Positions 8,017 to 16,984 of a stretch of 41,761 nt of DNA are shown one piece after another. The DNA is taken from contig JANXRY010000015.1 in NCBI GenBank assembly GCA_025356635.1, forward strand, positions 1 to 41,761, in the 5' to 3' direction. Position numbers and translations under genes: made by a program. The stretch's first letter is position 1. Each line of letters starts with the position of its first letter. The notes under the pieces are model-generated. The model was not told the origin of the DNA. It saw only the letters and a program-made list of their open reading frames with translations, and ran no database searches. The stretch is from Gammaproteobacteria bacterium (GTDB lineage Bacteria > Pseudomonadota > Gammaproteobacteria > Xanthomonadales > Xanthomonadaceae).

Positions 8017-10353
8017 TCAGAACGGCAACGACAGATTAGGCGCGATCGCCGTCAGTTGCGCACGGAAAGCTGCCTGGATTCGCGCCAGCGACTCGGCGTC
8101 CTTGGCATCGAAACGCATGACTAGCACTGGCGTCGTGTTGGAGGCGCGGACCAAGCCCCAGCCATCCGGCCAATCGGCGCGCAGCCCGTCGATGGTGGCG
8201 ATGCGGGCGCCATCGAACTTGGCCTTGGCCACGAATTCGGCAACCAGGCGATATTGCTCGCCTTCCTCGACCGGAACCTTGATCTCCGGCGTGGAAACGC
8301 CCTTGGGCAATTCGGCGAACAAGGCTTCGGGATCATCCGGCGACGCGGCCAGAATCTCCAGCAGGCGACAGGCCGCGTACAGGCCGTCGTCGAAACCGTA
8401 CCAACGCTCGCGGAAAAAGAAATGTCCGCTCATCTCGCCCGCCAGCTCGGCTTCGGTTTCCTTCATCTTGGCCTTGATCAGCGAATGCCCGGTCTTCCAC
8501 ATCAACGGGCTGCCGCCATGGCGCAGGATGTGCGTGGCCAGGTGACCGGTGCACTTGACGTCGTAGATCACGCAGGCACCAGGGTTGCGCTCGAGCACAT
8601 CGGTGGCGAACAGCATCAGCAGGCGATCGGGATAGATAATCTCGCCATGCTTGGTGACTACGCCAAGCCGGTCGCCATCGCCATCCAGCGCCAGGCCGAT
8701 ATCGGCGCCGACACGCTGCACCACGCGGATCAGGTCCTGCAGGTTCTCAGGCTCGCTCGGGTCGGGGTGGTGATGCGGGAAAGTGCCATCCACTTCGCAA
8801 TAGAGAGGCTCGACTTCGGCGCCGATCGCCACCAGCAACTCCGGTGCGATGCCGCCAGCAACACCGCTACCGCAATCGATAACGACCTTGAGCTTGCGTT
8901 CGATCTGGATGTCGCCGCTGATGCGCGAAATGTAATCGGCCTTGAGGTCACGCTGGGTCAGCAGGCCGGGTGCGTCGCTTCTCAGCAGGCGGTTCTCGGC
9001 GATGCGCGCGTACAGGTTCTGGATGGCTTCACCGGCCAGCGTTTCGCCGTCGACCACGATCTTGAAGCCGTTGTAATCGGGCGGGTTGTGGCTGCCGGTC
9101 ACCGAGACGCAACAGCCGGTGCGCAGATGGAATGCGGCGAAGTACGCCATCGGCGTCGGCGCTTCGCCGATGTCGATGACTTCGCGTCCGGCTTTACGCA
9201 AGCCTTCGATCAGTGCGCCAGACATCGCCGGCGACGATAGCCGGCCGTCGCGACAGACCGCAATCGTGCGCTGGCTGCGCTCCTGCATCAAACTGCCGAT
9301 CGCCTGGCCAATCAACCGGGCGACGTTGCTATCAAGCGTCACGCCGACCACGCCGCGAATATCGTAGGCGCGGAAGATGCTGCGATCGAGCCCGATCGCC
9401 GGGGCCGCCGGCCCTTCCGAGGTAACCTTAAGCGGTACCGCCTTGGTCGGGGCGACGATCAGGCCCGAGCTTTGCATCTGCGACAAGGTCAATTCTTCGG
9501 CCTGCGCCGCAGGTGCTGCCATCACGCGCCGCAGCACGCGCCGGTGGACGATCGGCGCCAGGCGCGGCCACCAGAACGGAGCGGCGGCGGCGGTAGCCAG
9601 CAGGGCGGCCAGGATCAATTCGCCCCAACCGCCCGCATGCAACATGCCCGGCTCCGCGGCTGGCGCTGCGGCGACGACCTTCAGCGAAGTCCCCGGAATA
9701 ACCTGGGCATGCGCTTCGGCCTGGAATTGCAGCTCTTCCTTGTTGCCGAATTCGGCAATGTCGTAGTTGCCCTGGCGGATCGCCAGATAGGCGTCGTCCG
9801 GCACCGAGCCCTTGACGACGTCATGCATGGCCGCCACCGGGAAATACGCATAGGCCAGTGCCAGTAAACGGCCGCCATCATAGATCGGTACCGCAACCGC
9901 AAGCCGCGGCCGCATGGCGTCCTTGACTACCGCCAGCGTTGCCTTTCGATTGAGGGCGGCGCGCTCGAGAAGGCCCAACTTGCCGTAGCCGAAAAACTTC
10001 GCATTGGCATAGCCGACCTCGAGATCAGGAGCATGCAGTTCGATGAACTCGGCACCGGCCAACTGTGTGCGGGCGATCCCTGTCGCGCCGTCCATGTCGT
10101 TGCGCTCCAACGCATCGATCAAGGCAAGCTGCTTGGCCAGGCCATTGGCCTGCTGCAACCGGGTCGCAAGCAAGGGCTGGAGTACGTCGGCAACATGGGC
10201 ACGGGCCTGGCCGGCCGTCATCGCCAGCCGCCGTGCCGAAAAAATGTCCCACGCCGCCCACAGCTGCCACGCCGAGCACAGCAGCAGCGCCAAGGCTACC
10301 CAGGCGCGCACCCCATTGGGCTTGAAAGACTTGATGTCCAATGAAAGTCTCAT
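8017..10353 (-). CDS. algC: Phosphomannomutase/phosphoglucomutase with N-terminal membrane-anchored domain
   Basis: Interconverts mannose-6-P/mannose-1-P and glucose-6-P/glucose-1-P for LPS and exopolysaccharide precursors. The catalytic half (about 325-778) has the phosphoserine loop TGSHNP (S421), the metal loop DGDGDR (557-562), the sugar-binding loop GEMSGH (639-644) and a C-terminal phosphate-binding loop (RASNTTPVL). The first half is unusual: a membrane segment (about 17-37), some 205 residues likely outside the membrane and resembling a sensor domain, then a second membrane segment (about 246-264). Pseudomonas AlgC can be annotated with a comparable extension. The last gene of coaC-coaB-dut-algC; dut ends 17 bases upstream of its ATG at 10353. 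Confidence 0.92.
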   Translation of the reverse strand: MRLSLDIKSFKPNGVRAWVALALLLCSAWQLWAAWDIFSARRLAMTAGQARAHVADVLQPLLATRLQQANGLAKQLALIDALERNDMDGATGIARTQLAGAEFIELHAPDLEVGYANAKFFGYGKLGLLERAALNRKATLAVVKDAMRPRLAVAVPIYDGGRLLALAYAYFPVAAMHDVVKGSVPDDAYLAIRQGNYDIAEFGNKEELQFQAEAHAQVIPGTSLKVVAAAPAAEPGMLHAGGWGELILAALLATAAAAPFWWPRLAPIVHRRVLRRVMAAPAAQAEELTLSQMQSSGLIVAPTKAVPLKVTSEGPAAPAIGLDRSIFRAYDIRGVVGVTLDSNVARLIGQAIGSLMQERSQRTIAVCRDGRLSSPAMSGALIEGLRKAGREVIDIGEAPTPMAYFAAFHLRTGCCVSVTGSHNPPDYNGFKIVVDGETLAGEAIQNLYARIAENRLLRSDAPGLLTQRDLKADYISRISGDIQIERKLKVVIDCGSGVAGGIAPELLVAIGAEVEPLYCEVDGTFPHHHPDPSEPENLQDLIRVVQRVGADIGLALDGDGDRLGVVTKHGEIIYPDRLLMLFATDVLERNPGACVIYDVKCTGHLATHILRHGGSPLMWKTGHSLIKAKMKETEAELAGEMSGHFFFRERWYGFDDGLYAACRLLEILAASPDDPEALFAELPKGVSTPEIKVPVEEGEQYRLVAEFVAKAKFDGARIATIDGLRADWPDGWGLVRASNTTPVLVMRFDAKDAESLARIQAAFRAQLTAIAPNLSLPF

Positions 10354-10370
10354 CCTGTCCTCGTCAAGAC

Positions 10371-10829
10371 TCAGCGCACGCCGGTGTGGCCGAAGCCACC
10401 TTCACCACGCGCACTTTGCACGAATTGCTCGACCTGCCGGAAGCGCGCGCGCGCCACCGGCAGGAACACCAGCTGGGCAATGCGGTCGCCCGGCTCGATC
10501 CGTTGCTGATTTTGCCCGCGATTCCAGACGCTGACCATCAGCGGGCCTTGGTAGTCGGCATCGATCAGGCCGACCAGGTTGCCCAGGACCAGGCCTTGTT
10601 TGTGGCCAAGCCCCGAGCGCGGCAGGATCACGGCGCACAAAACGGGATCACCAATGTGGATGGCCATGCCGGTCGGCACCAGTTGCGCCTCGCCCGGAGC
10701 CAGCTCCAGCGGCCCGTCGCAAAGCGCGCGCAGATCAATTCCGGCCGAGGCCGCGGTGGCGTAGTCCGGAAGCGGGAATTGCGTACCCAGGCGCGGGTCG
10801 AGCACGCGGAATGCGATTTCGCAGTTCAC
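10371..10829 (-). CDS. dut: dUTP diphosphatase
   Basis: Hydrolyses dUTP to dUMP and pyrophosphate, keeping uracil out of DNA and feeding dTMP synthesis. The 152-residue trimeric-type dUTPase shows all five motifs: ASAGIDLRA (27-35), PRSGLG (70-75), [10 protein letters not shown] (87-96, with the catalytic Asp), [10 protein letters not shown] (116-125) and the C-terminal [10 protein letters not shown] (141-150). The start is a GTG at 10829 overlapping the coaB stop as GTGA, indicating translational coupling; this gives the normal family N-terminus, whereas the upstream in-frame ATG lies inside coaB. Confidence 0.95.
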   Translation of the reverse strand: MNCEIAFRVLDPRLGTQFPLPDYATAASAGIDLRALCDGPLELAPGEAQLVPTGMAIHIGDPVLCAVILPRSGLGHKQGLVLGNLVGLIDADYQGPLMVSVWNRGQNQQRIEPGDRIAQLVFLPVARARFRQVEQFVQSARGEGGFGHTGVR

Positions 10830-11494
10830 AGCTTGAGATCCAGCCGGTCGGCGACCAGCACGAGCAAAGCCCGCGCGACCTGCGACTTCGGGCCGAATGG
10901 AATTTCCTGGCGGGCATCGGCAGTGAACACGCTCAGGGCATTGTCGTCGCACTCGAAGCCCACACCGGGCTGCGAGACATCGTTGGCGGCAATCATGTCG
11001 AGCCGCTTCTCGCGCAGTTTTCCCAGCGCATAGCGTTCCAGATCGCCGGTTTCGGCGGCAAAGCCGACCACACAGCGCGGGCGTTCGGGATGGCCGGCTA
11101 CTTCCGCCAGGATGTCGGGCGTCTTCACCAGGACCAGGGTCAGGGTATCGCCGGTTTTCTTGATCTTCTGCGCCGCCGTGTGCTCGGGCATGTAATCGGC
11201 CACGGCAGCGGCGGCAACGAAGACATCCTGCCCGGGCAATTCAGCGAGCACCGCCGTGCGCATTTCCAAGGCGCGGCGAACGTCAATGCGGCGAACTCCC
11301 GCCGGCGTCGGCAACGCAACCGGGCCGGCGATGAGTGTCACTTGCGCGCCCATGGCAGCCGCTTCCGCCGCCAGCGCGAAACCCATCTTCCCGGAGCTGC
11401 GATTACCCAGGAAGCGAACCGGATCGATGTCTTCGAAGGTCGGGCCGGCGCTGACCAGCAGCCGCATCCCCGCGAGCCGGGCGTTATCAGTCAT
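10826..11494 (-). CDS. coaB: Phosphopantothenate--cysteine ligase (stand-alone CoaB)
   Basis: Second half of what is normally the bifunctional CoaBC (Dfp) protein: it joins 4'-phosphopantothenate and cysteine using CTP in coenzyme A synthesis. The 222-residue product has the Rossmann-like start [17 protein letters not shown] (12-28), NRSSGKMG (31-38), AAAAVADY (94-101) and KIKK (110-113), all typical of the synthetase. Its own ATG at 11494 overlaps the coaC stop as ATGA. The break falls exactly in the interdomain linker of bifunctional homologues, and both parts have natural-looking ends. Gene fission is favoured, but a single-base sequencing error is not excluded. Confidence 0.9.
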   Translation of the reverse strand: MTDNARLAGMRLLVSAGPTFEDIDPVRFLGNRSSGKMGFALAAEAAAMGAQVTLIAGPVALPTPAGVRRIDVRRALEMRTAVLAELPGQDVFVAAAAVADYMPEHTAAQKIKKTGDTLTLVLVKTPDILAEVAGHPERPRCVVGFAAETGDLERYALGKLREKRLDMIAANDVSQPGVGFECDDNALSVFTADARQEIPFGPKSQVARALLVLVADRLDLKL

Positions 11495-12030
11495 GCCGAC
11501 AGTGCCTGCACGATCTGGGTCGGTTCAAGCATCCGTCCTAGGCCGGTTTCACCGCAGGCCTGGTCGCCTTCGGCGGGGCCGAGAATGGCCGCGCCGCGCG
11601 AACGCAAGACGGTGACATTAGCCTGGGTGGCCGGATGCGCCCACATCACCCGGTTCATTGCCGGAACCAGCGCGAGCGGCGCTTCGCTGGCCAGGCACAA
11701 GGTGCAAAGCAGGTCGTCGGCCATGCCGTGCGCGAGCCGGGCCAGGCTGTTGGCGCTCGCGGGAGCGATGACGATGCGGGTCGCCCAGCGGGCGAGTTCG
11801 ATATGGCCCATGGCCGCCTCGGCGGAGTCATCCCAGAGCGAATCGCGCACCGGATTTCCGGACAATGCCTGAAGTGTGGTCATCGTGATGAAATGCTGCG
11901 CGCCTTCGGTCATCACCACCCGCACCTCGGCGCCGGCCTCGCGCAGGCGGCGAACCAGGTCGGCGGCTTTGTAGGCGGCGATGCCACCGGTGACGCCCAC
12001 GAGGATGCGCTGTCCCGCCAGTGCGGCCAT
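11491..12030 (-). CDS. coaC: Phosphopantothenoylcysteine decarboxylase (stand-alone CoaC)
   Basis: FMN flavoprotein that decarboxylates 4'-phosphopantothenoylcysteine to 4'-phosphopantetheine. The 179-residue HFCD-family protein has [12 protein letters not shown] (11-22), the active-site His in GHIELARW (H76), the PAMNRVMW motif (123-130) and the substrate clamp [11 protein letters not shown] (157-167) with C159. It stops nine residues after the clamp-proximal LEPTQ, where fused CoaBC proteins continue through a linker into CoaB. First gene of the coaC-coaB-dut-algC unit, divergent from radC. Confidence 0.92.
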   Translation of the reverse strand: MAALAGQRILVGVTGGIAAYKAADLVRRLREAGAEVRVVMTEGAQHFITMTTLQALSGNPVRDSLWDDSAEAAMGHIELARWATRIVIAPASANSLARLAHGMADDLLCTLCLASEAPLALVPAMNRVMWAHPATQANVTVLRSRGAAILGPAEGDQACGETGLGRMLEPTQIVQALSA

Positions 12031-12126
12031 GTCAGGAAATTCCCAGGCTCAGATCGGCCCCTAGCTTACCCGAAGCGGTCTCAATTCCCGATGCCGGCGA
12101 TCCCCGCCGGGGTCGATGCTGTTGCC

Positions 12127-12801
12127 ATGAGAATCCGCGACTGGCCCGATATTGAACGTCCCCGCGAGAAGCTGCTGGCACGCGGTGGCGGCGCATTAAG
12201 TGACGCCGAACTGCTGGCGATCTTCATCGGCTGCGGTCCGCGCGGGCAGACGGCGGTGGATGTGGGGCGCACGCTGCTGGCGCAAAACAACGGGCTGCGC
12301 GGCCTGCTTGACCGCCCGGCGGTGGAACTGGCGAAGCTACGCGGATTGGGTCCGGCGCGTGCCTGCGCCTTGGTCGCGGCGCTGGAGCTGGGCACACGGC
12401 ACTTGCAGCAGCAGCTTGAACGCGGCGATGCCTTCAGCGACCCGGACGGTGCCGGCCAATATCTATCCCGACGTCTGCGCCAACTCCCGCACGAAGTCTT
12501 CGCCTGCCTGTTCCTCGATACCCGGCATCGGCTGATCGCCTACGAGGAACTGTTTCGCGGCAGCCTCGACGGCGCCGAAGTGCATCCGCGCGAAGTGGCC
12601 AAGCGCTGTCTGGCGCACAACGCTGCCGCCGTGATCCTTGGTCATAACCACCCGAGTGGCAATCCCGAGCCCAGTGCCGCCGACCGAGCCGTCACTGCCC
12701 GGCTCAAGCAATCGCTGGCATTGCTGGATGTCCGCGTCCTGGATCACTTCGTCATCGGCGATGGCCCGCCCGTCTCCCTGGCCCGACGTGGCTGGCTCTA
12801 G
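12127..12801 (+). CDS. radC: RadC family JAB-domain protein
   Basis: 224-residue protein of the RadC/YsxA family. It has an N-terminal helix-hairpin-helix-like region (LRGLGPARACAL, 71-82) and a C-terminal JAMM/MPN-type metal motif HNHPSGNPEPSAAD (H173, H175, D186). The fold is that of a metalloprotease-like domain, but the cellular function of RadC is unsettled; the old repair role in E. coli was withdrawn. The ATG at 12127 matches the family start (MxIxDWPxxxRPREKLL); an ATG at 12091 would add 12 residues. It is divergent from coaC, a common placement in gammaproteobacteria. Confidence 0.92.
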   Translation: MRIRDWPDIERPREKLLARGGGALSDAELLAIFIGCGPRGQTAVDVGRTLLAQNNGLRGLLDRPAVELAKLRGLGPARACALVAALELGTRHLQQQLERGDAFSDPDGAGQYLSRRLRQLPHEVFACLFLDTRHRLIAYEELFRGSLDGAEVHPREVAKRCLAHNAAAVILGHNHPSGNPEPSAADRAVTARLKQSLALLDVRVLDHFVIGDGPPVSLARRGWL

Positions 12802-12826
12802 CGCAGCCGGCACGGATGGCTTGCGT

Positions 12827-12832
12827 ATACTC
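12827..12832 (+). promoter_or_regulatory. Candidate -10 box for the HD phosphohydrolase gene
   Basis: TATACT sits 17 bases before the GTG start at 12850 in the 48-base radC/HD gap. No convincing -35 is visible, so this is only a candidate. Confidence 0.35.
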
Positions 12833-12849
12833 GGGACTGGCCTTCCACC

Positions 12850-13896
12850 GTGAAGCGGGCGTCCGTGATCCTAGACGACCTCCAGCACTATCCGCCCGAT
12901 GCTATCGAACTGGCCTTGCCTGATGCGCCGTCGGCACGGCGTCTGCTCGAAGCCAGACTCCCGCAAACACTGTCCCGGCTGACGGACGTCGCCCAGCGCA
13001 TTGGCGCCGATTCCCGCGTTCTCGATGCGGTCGCGCTCGCCACCACCCGCTTGGGATGCCGGCATGGCAGCCTCGGCGCTGATTTCCACGCCTACCACAA
13101 CGAAAGGCATGTGCTGGAGCTGGCGGAGCGACGGTTGTTGCGCCTGATCGATACGCTCCTGCCTGCCACGCTGCCCGCGAGCGACCTTACTGCCCTGCTC
13201 CTGTTCGCGGCCTGCCACGACCTTCGCCAGCGCGAACCGCAGGATCCGCCCGGCCCGGTCGGCGGAAACGAGATGGCCAGCATCGCCGAGGCCCGACGCA
13301 TCCTGGTCTGTTGCGGCCTGGATTCCGGTGCGCACGCCGACCTGCCCGTCGTGCTGATGCTGATGATCGCCGGCAGCACCTTTGACGCGCGGCCCTTGCC
13401 TTCCGCCGATGCCCAGCCGGAGGACCTGCCCGTGCTGGCCGGCGGTGCCCTCGCCCGTGGCCTGGCATTGTGGCTGGACAGCGAATGGCCGCATTGGCGC
13501 CAGGAGCCCGCCGCGGTTCGTGGCGAGCGCTTGGCCCGGCTTGCCGCCGACCTCGACACTGGCAACGTCGGTGAAGAATTCACCCAGTTGTGCGATACCG
13601 CGCTGCGCCTTTGCCAGGAGCGCGAATCGCGGGCCGGCCGTCCTTTGGAGTCGCCAGACTCGGCCGACAGCTGCCTGGCTTTCCTGGGTCTTGGGCAGCA
13701 ACACTATTTCTTCGAGCTGCACCGGTTCTGTTCGCGCGAAGGCGAACGCGTTTTCGGCCCCGGCAAGCAGGCCAACGCGGCGCGCGTGCGTCAGACCACC
13801 GCCGCTTTGCAGGAGCGCTTCACGCAACAACCGCCCGCCAACGGGCAAGTGGTGATCTCGGCCTTCGCAGCGCTTGCCGGCATGGCGACCGCGTGA
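12850..13896 (+). CDS. Predicted HD-superfamily metal-dependent phosphohydrolase
   Basis: 348-residue protein of unknown substrate. The pattern YHNERHVLEL (H83, H87), then AACHDL (H123-D124) and GGNEMAS (N140-E141) resembles the predicted HD phosphohydrolases of the COG4339 type, where a YHxxxH motif, an HD pair and a downstream NExxS motif occur in this order. No signal peptide or membrane segment is visible. The start is a GTG at 12850. It lies between radC and argS on the same strand, with 48- and 49-base gaps, and is not obviously in an operon with either. The hydrolase assignment is from motifs; a nucleotide substrate is possible but not shown. Confidence 0.62.
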   Translation: MKRASVILDDLQHYPPDAIELALPDAPSARRLLEARLPQTLSRLTDVAQRIGADSRVLDAVALATTRLGCRHGSLGADFHAYHNERHVLELAERRLLRLIDTLLPATLPASDLTALLLFAACHDLRQREPQDPPGPVGGNEMASIAEARRILVCCGLDSGAHADLPVVLMLMIAGSTFDARPLPSADAQPEDLPVLAGGALARGLALWLDSEWPHWRQEPAAVRGERLARLAADLDTGNVGEEFTQLCDTALRLCQERESRAGRPLESPDSADSCLAFLGLGQQHYFFELHRFCSREGERVFGPGKQANAARVRQTTAALQERFTQQPPANGQVVISAFAALAGMATA

Positions 13897-13911
13897 CGGT
13901 TCGGGTCGCGC

Positions 13912-13917
13912 TACAAT
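13912..13917 (+). promoter_or_regulatory. Candidate -10 box for argS
   Basis: TACAAT lies in the 14-base string CGCTACAATGCGCG, which is repeated exactly upstream of speE (19788-19801). The argS start is 29 bases downstream. No good -35 is seen; the shared -10 plus GC-rich discriminator is the evidence. Confidence 0.4.
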
Positions 13918-13945
13918 GCGCGGCTGAATCCTTCGACTTTAGCCC

Positions 13946-15709
13946 GTGAAAGAACACCTGCGCGAACTGCTGGCCCAGGCCCTGCTCGACCTGCGTCGGC
14001 AAGGCCGACTGCCCCAAGACCTGGCCACTCCCGACTACGTGATCGAGCGCACCCGCTCGCGCGAGCACGGCGATTACGCCAGCAACCTTGCCTTGCTCCT
14101 GGCCAAACCGGCAGGAATGAAACCGCGCGAACTGGCCGAGGCACTGGTCGCGAACTTCGGCCAGTCCCAACATGTGTCCAAGGTCGATATCGCCGGGCCG
14201 GGTTTCATCAATTTCACCATCTCGCAGCCGTGCCGCCTGGCGACGATCCGGCGTGTGTTCGAATTGGGTGCCGATTACGGCCGCCAGCTCGAGGCCACGA
14301 AGGAATCGGTCACGGTCGAGTTCGTCTCGGCCAATCCCAACGGCCCCCTGCATGTCGGTCATGGCCGTGGCGCCGCCTATGGCGCATCAGTGGCGAATCT
14401 GCTCGAGGCCGCCGGCCACAAAGTCCAGCGCGAGTACTACGTCAACGATGCCGGCCGGCAGATGGACATTCTCGCGGTCAGCGTCTGGTTGCGCTATCAC
14501 GAGTTGGGCGGCATCAACGTGCGCTTCCCGGACAACGGTTACAAGGGCGACTACGTGGTCGAAATCGCCCGCTCCTTGCGTGGCAAGGAAGGCGACCGGC
14601 TGCGCCACTCCGCCATCGAGATCAGCGATGGTTTGACCGCCGATGAATCGCAGGGCGGTGACAAGGAAATCCACGTCGACATGCTGATCGCGCGTGCCAA
14701 GCAATTGCTTGGCGACGCCGACTACCGGGTGGTGTTCAAGGCGGGACTGGACTGGTGCCTGGCCGACATCCGCAACGACCTGGCCGGTTTCGGCGTCATC
14801 CACGACACCTTCTTCTCCGAGCGCTCGCTGGCTACTGATGGCTACGTGAAGCGGGCGATCGAAGGCCTGCGTGCGAACGGCCATTTGTTCGAACAGGACG
14901 GCGCCACCTGGTTCCGGGCCACCAGCTTTGGCGACGACAAGGACCGTGTGGTCGTGCGCGAAAACGGCGCGACCACCTACTTCGCCTCCGACCTGGGTTA
15001 TCTGCTGTCGAAATTCGAGCGTGGCTTCGGCCGGGCGCTGTACATTCTCGGCGCTGATCACCACGGCTACATTGCCCGAATGAAGGCGGCAGCGCAGGGC
15101 CTTGGCCTGGACCCGGAGCGGATCGAGATCCAGCTGGTGCAATTCGCCATCCTTTTCCGCGGTGCCGAGCGTGTGCAGATGTCCACCCGTGCCGGCAGCT
15201 TCGTCACCCTGCGCGAACTGCGCGAGGAAGTCGGCACCGACGCCGCGCGTTTTTTCTACGTAATGCGCAGCAACGACCAACACCTGGACTTCGACCTGGA
15301 ACTGGCCAAGAGCCACTCCAACGACAACCCGGTCTACTACATCCAGTACGCGCACGCGCGCATCGCCAGCCTGTTCCGCCAGCTCAAGGAAAAAAGCCTG
15401 AGCTACAACGACAGCGCCGCGCTGTCGGCGCGGCAGCGGCTGACCGACCCGCATGAGGACGCGTTGCTGGTGGAACTGATGCGCTTCCCCGAAGTGCTCG
15501 AGTCGGCGGCCGCGAGCCGGGGACCGCAAATCCTCGCCAACCACTTGCGTGAAACGGCAGCGGCATTCCATGCCTTCTATAACGCCCTGCCCATCCTCAC
15601 AGCCGAGGAAGAATTGCGCCACGCCCGCCTGGGCTTGTGCAAGGCCGTCGGCCAGGCACTCGCTAATGGCCTGGCGCTGTTGGGCGTGTCCGCACCGGAG
15701 AGCATGTGA
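13946..15709 (+). CDS. argS: Arginine--tRNA ligase
   Basis: Class I synthetase charging tRNA-Arg, 587 residues (E. coli about 577). An N-terminal Add-1 domain (1-about 110) is followed by the HIGH motif as PNGPLHVGHG (HVGH 136-139), the KMSKS-equivalent QMSTRAG (411-417), and an anticodon-binding domain with the conserved NPVYYIQYAHAR segment and a C-terminal family-typical helix bundle. The start is a GTG at 13946; no ATG fits the conserved N-terminus. The stop overlaps the start of the SPOR gene by one base (TGATG), so the two are translationally coupled. The argS-SPOR pair is also found, from memory, in Pseudomonas. Confidence 0.96.
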   Translation: MKEHLRELLAQALLDLRRQGRLPQDLATPDYVIERTRSREHGDYASNLALLLAKPAGMKPRELAEALVANFGQSQHVSKVDIAGPGFINFTISQPCRLATIRRVFELGADYGRQLEATKESVTVEFVSANPNGPLHVGHGRGAAYGASVANLLEAAGHKVQREYYVNDAGRQMDILAVSVWLRYHELGGINVRFPDNGYKGDYVVEIARSLRGKEGDRLRHSAIEISDGLTADESQGGDKEIHVDMLIARAKQLLGDADYRVVFKAGLDWCLADIRNDLAGFGVIHDTFFSERSLATDGYVKRAIEGLRANGHLFEQDGATWFRATSFGDDKDRVVVRENGATTYFASDLGYLLSKFERGFGRALYILGADHHGYIARMKAAAQGLGLDPERIEIQLVQFAILFRGAERVQMSTRAGSFVTLRELREEVGTDAARFFYVMRSNDQHLDFDLELAKSHSNDNPVYYIQYAHARIASLFRQLKEKSLSYNDSAALSARQRLTDPHEDALLVELMRFPEVLESAAASRGPQILANHLRETAAAFHAFYNALPILTAEEELRHARLGLCKAVGQALANGLALLGVSAPESM

Positions 15710-16362
15710 TGGCCAAGCGTCCCAAGACTCAGGCGCGCCGCAATGGTGGCCGTGGCTTTCCTGGCTGGGCCTGGTTGTTGGTCGGACTACTGCTCGGCGG
15801 GGTCGGTTTTACAGTGCTTTCGTTCCGCGAACATTGGTCCACGCCGGCGACACTGCTGCCGCAACCCGATCCTGATGCGCGTCCACCGGTGAGCAGCGAC
15901 GACAGCGTTCCCGTCGCCGGGCCGGTGGAAAAGCCCAAGCCGAAATTCGAGTTCTTCGACATGTTGCCAAAAAACGAATTCGTCATCCCCGATGCCGAAC
16001 TCGAGGCGCGCGCCCGGGCCGAAGCGGCACGCCGCGCGACGGCCACCAGCATGACGCCAACGCCGACCAATCCAGTGCCGGCTACCCCGACACCTTCCAG
16101 CGAGCCGGCGGCCGCCACGAACGTTGGCGAGCGTTACCTGATCCAGGCCGGTGCCTTTCGCGGCAACAGCGATGCCGAAGCGCTCAAGGCGCGCATCGCC
16201 CTGACCGGCGAAGTGGCACGGATCGAATCGGCCGACATCAATGGCGTCACCGTCTACCGGGTGCGCATGGGGCCGTATCCTGATGCCAGCGCCCTGGCTG
16301 CCGCCAAGCAGGCATTGGCCGCGCACGGCATCGACGGCGCGCAGGCGATCCGGGTCAAGTAG
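15709..16362 (+). CDS. SPOR domain membrane protein (FtsN-like)
   Basis: 217-residue protein with a short basic cytoplasmic N-terminus, one membrane anchor (about 19-38), a Pro/Thr/Ala-rich periplasmic linker (about 45-140) and a C-terminal SPOR domain (about 142-216; YLIQAGAF... VYRVRMGPYPD). SPOR domains bind glycan strands stripped of stem peptides at the division septum, so a role in cell division or septal wall remodelling is likely. The topology is that of FtsN, but no FtsN-specific essential segment can be recognised with certainty. The ATG at 15709 overlaps the argS stop; a GTG at 15706 is possible. Confidence 0.88.
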   Translation: MAKRPKTQARRNGGRGFPGWAWLLVGLLLGGVGFTVLSFREHWSTPATLLPQPDPDARPPVSSDDSVPVAGPVEKPKPKFEFFDMLPKNEFVIPDAELEARARAEAARRATATSMTPTPTNPVPATPTPSSEPAAATNVGERYLIQAGAFRGNSDAEALKARIALTGEVARIESADINGVTVYRVRMGPYPDASALAAAKQALAAHGIDGAQAIRVK

Positions 16363-16393
16363 GGCCTTGTTGCCAACCGCCACCCAGTTTTCC

Positions 16394-16984
16394 ATGGCCG
16401 GGCTATTGCTCGGTTGGCTGCTGTTGGGAATCATCATGTTGCGTGCCCGACTGGGCCAAGCGTCAGGCGGAACCACGCAGAAACTCGACTTCGGTTCGTG
16501 GTTTGGGCTGGGCCTGCAAGGCCTCGGCTTCGGACTCGCCTGGGGTTGGAGTGGCCGCGGCGATGTTGGCCTGGTTTCGTCGCTGCCGACGTCAGCGCAG
16601 TGGCTGCTCGCTCTGCTCCTGACAGCACTGGCGGTGGCATCGGCCCTGTTTGCCGGCGCTGCCGTTCGCGAACTCGGCAAGCAGTGGAGCCTGACCGCCC
16701 GGGTGCTGGAAGGCCATGAACTGGTCACCAGCGGGCCGTTTCGGCGGGTCCGCCATCCGATCTACAGTGCCTTGCTTGGCTTGCTGGTCGCCACCGCACT
16801 GGTGCGCAGTTCGCTGCCGCTGTGTTTGCTGGCCATCGCGATCTATGTACTCGGCACCCACCTTCGCGCGGCGCGCGAGGAGCGCTTGCTGTCGACGATG
16901 TTCGGCGCCCGCTACGAGGCCTATGCGCGACGCGTGCCACGCCTGCTGCCACGCATCAGCCCGGCGCCTAGCCCCGGCGCTTGA
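16394..16984 (+). CDS. Isoprenylcysteine methyltransferase-like membrane methyltransferase
   Basis: 196-residue polytopic membrane protein with about five hydrophobic segments. The C-terminal part has the ICMT/PEMT-type SAM-binding pattern: TSGPFRRVRHPIYSALLG (the RHPxY motif), then EERLLSTMFGARYEAYARRVPR with the conserved acidic pair. Members methylate isoprenylcysteine or lipid-like acceptors in eukaryotes; the bacterial substrate is unknown. The start is uncertain: ATG 16394 lacks a ribosome binding site, whereas TTG 16370 follows AGGG at good spacing. Its end overlaps the convergent dehydrogenase gene by 17 bases. It may be co-transcribed with argS and the SPOR gene. Confidence 0.78.
   Translation: MAGLLLGWLLLGIIMLRARLGQASGGTTQKLDFGSWFGLGLQGLGFGLAWGWSGRGDVGLVSSLPTSAQWLLALLLTALAVASALFAGAAVRELGKQWSLTARVLEGHELVTSGPFRRVRHPIYSALLGLLVATALVRSSLPLCLLAIAIYVLGTHLRAAREERLLSTMFGARYEAYARRVPRLLPRISPAPSPGA

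Noticed and set aside
10811-11872. A 353-codon plus-strand open frame across coaB and coaC.
   Set aside because: It crosses both coenzyme A genes in antisense and has no recognisable domain.
14387-15622. A 411-codon minus-strand open frame inside argS.
   Set aside because: Antisense shadow of a highly conserved synthetase; composition is typical of reverse-frame translation in high-GC DNA.
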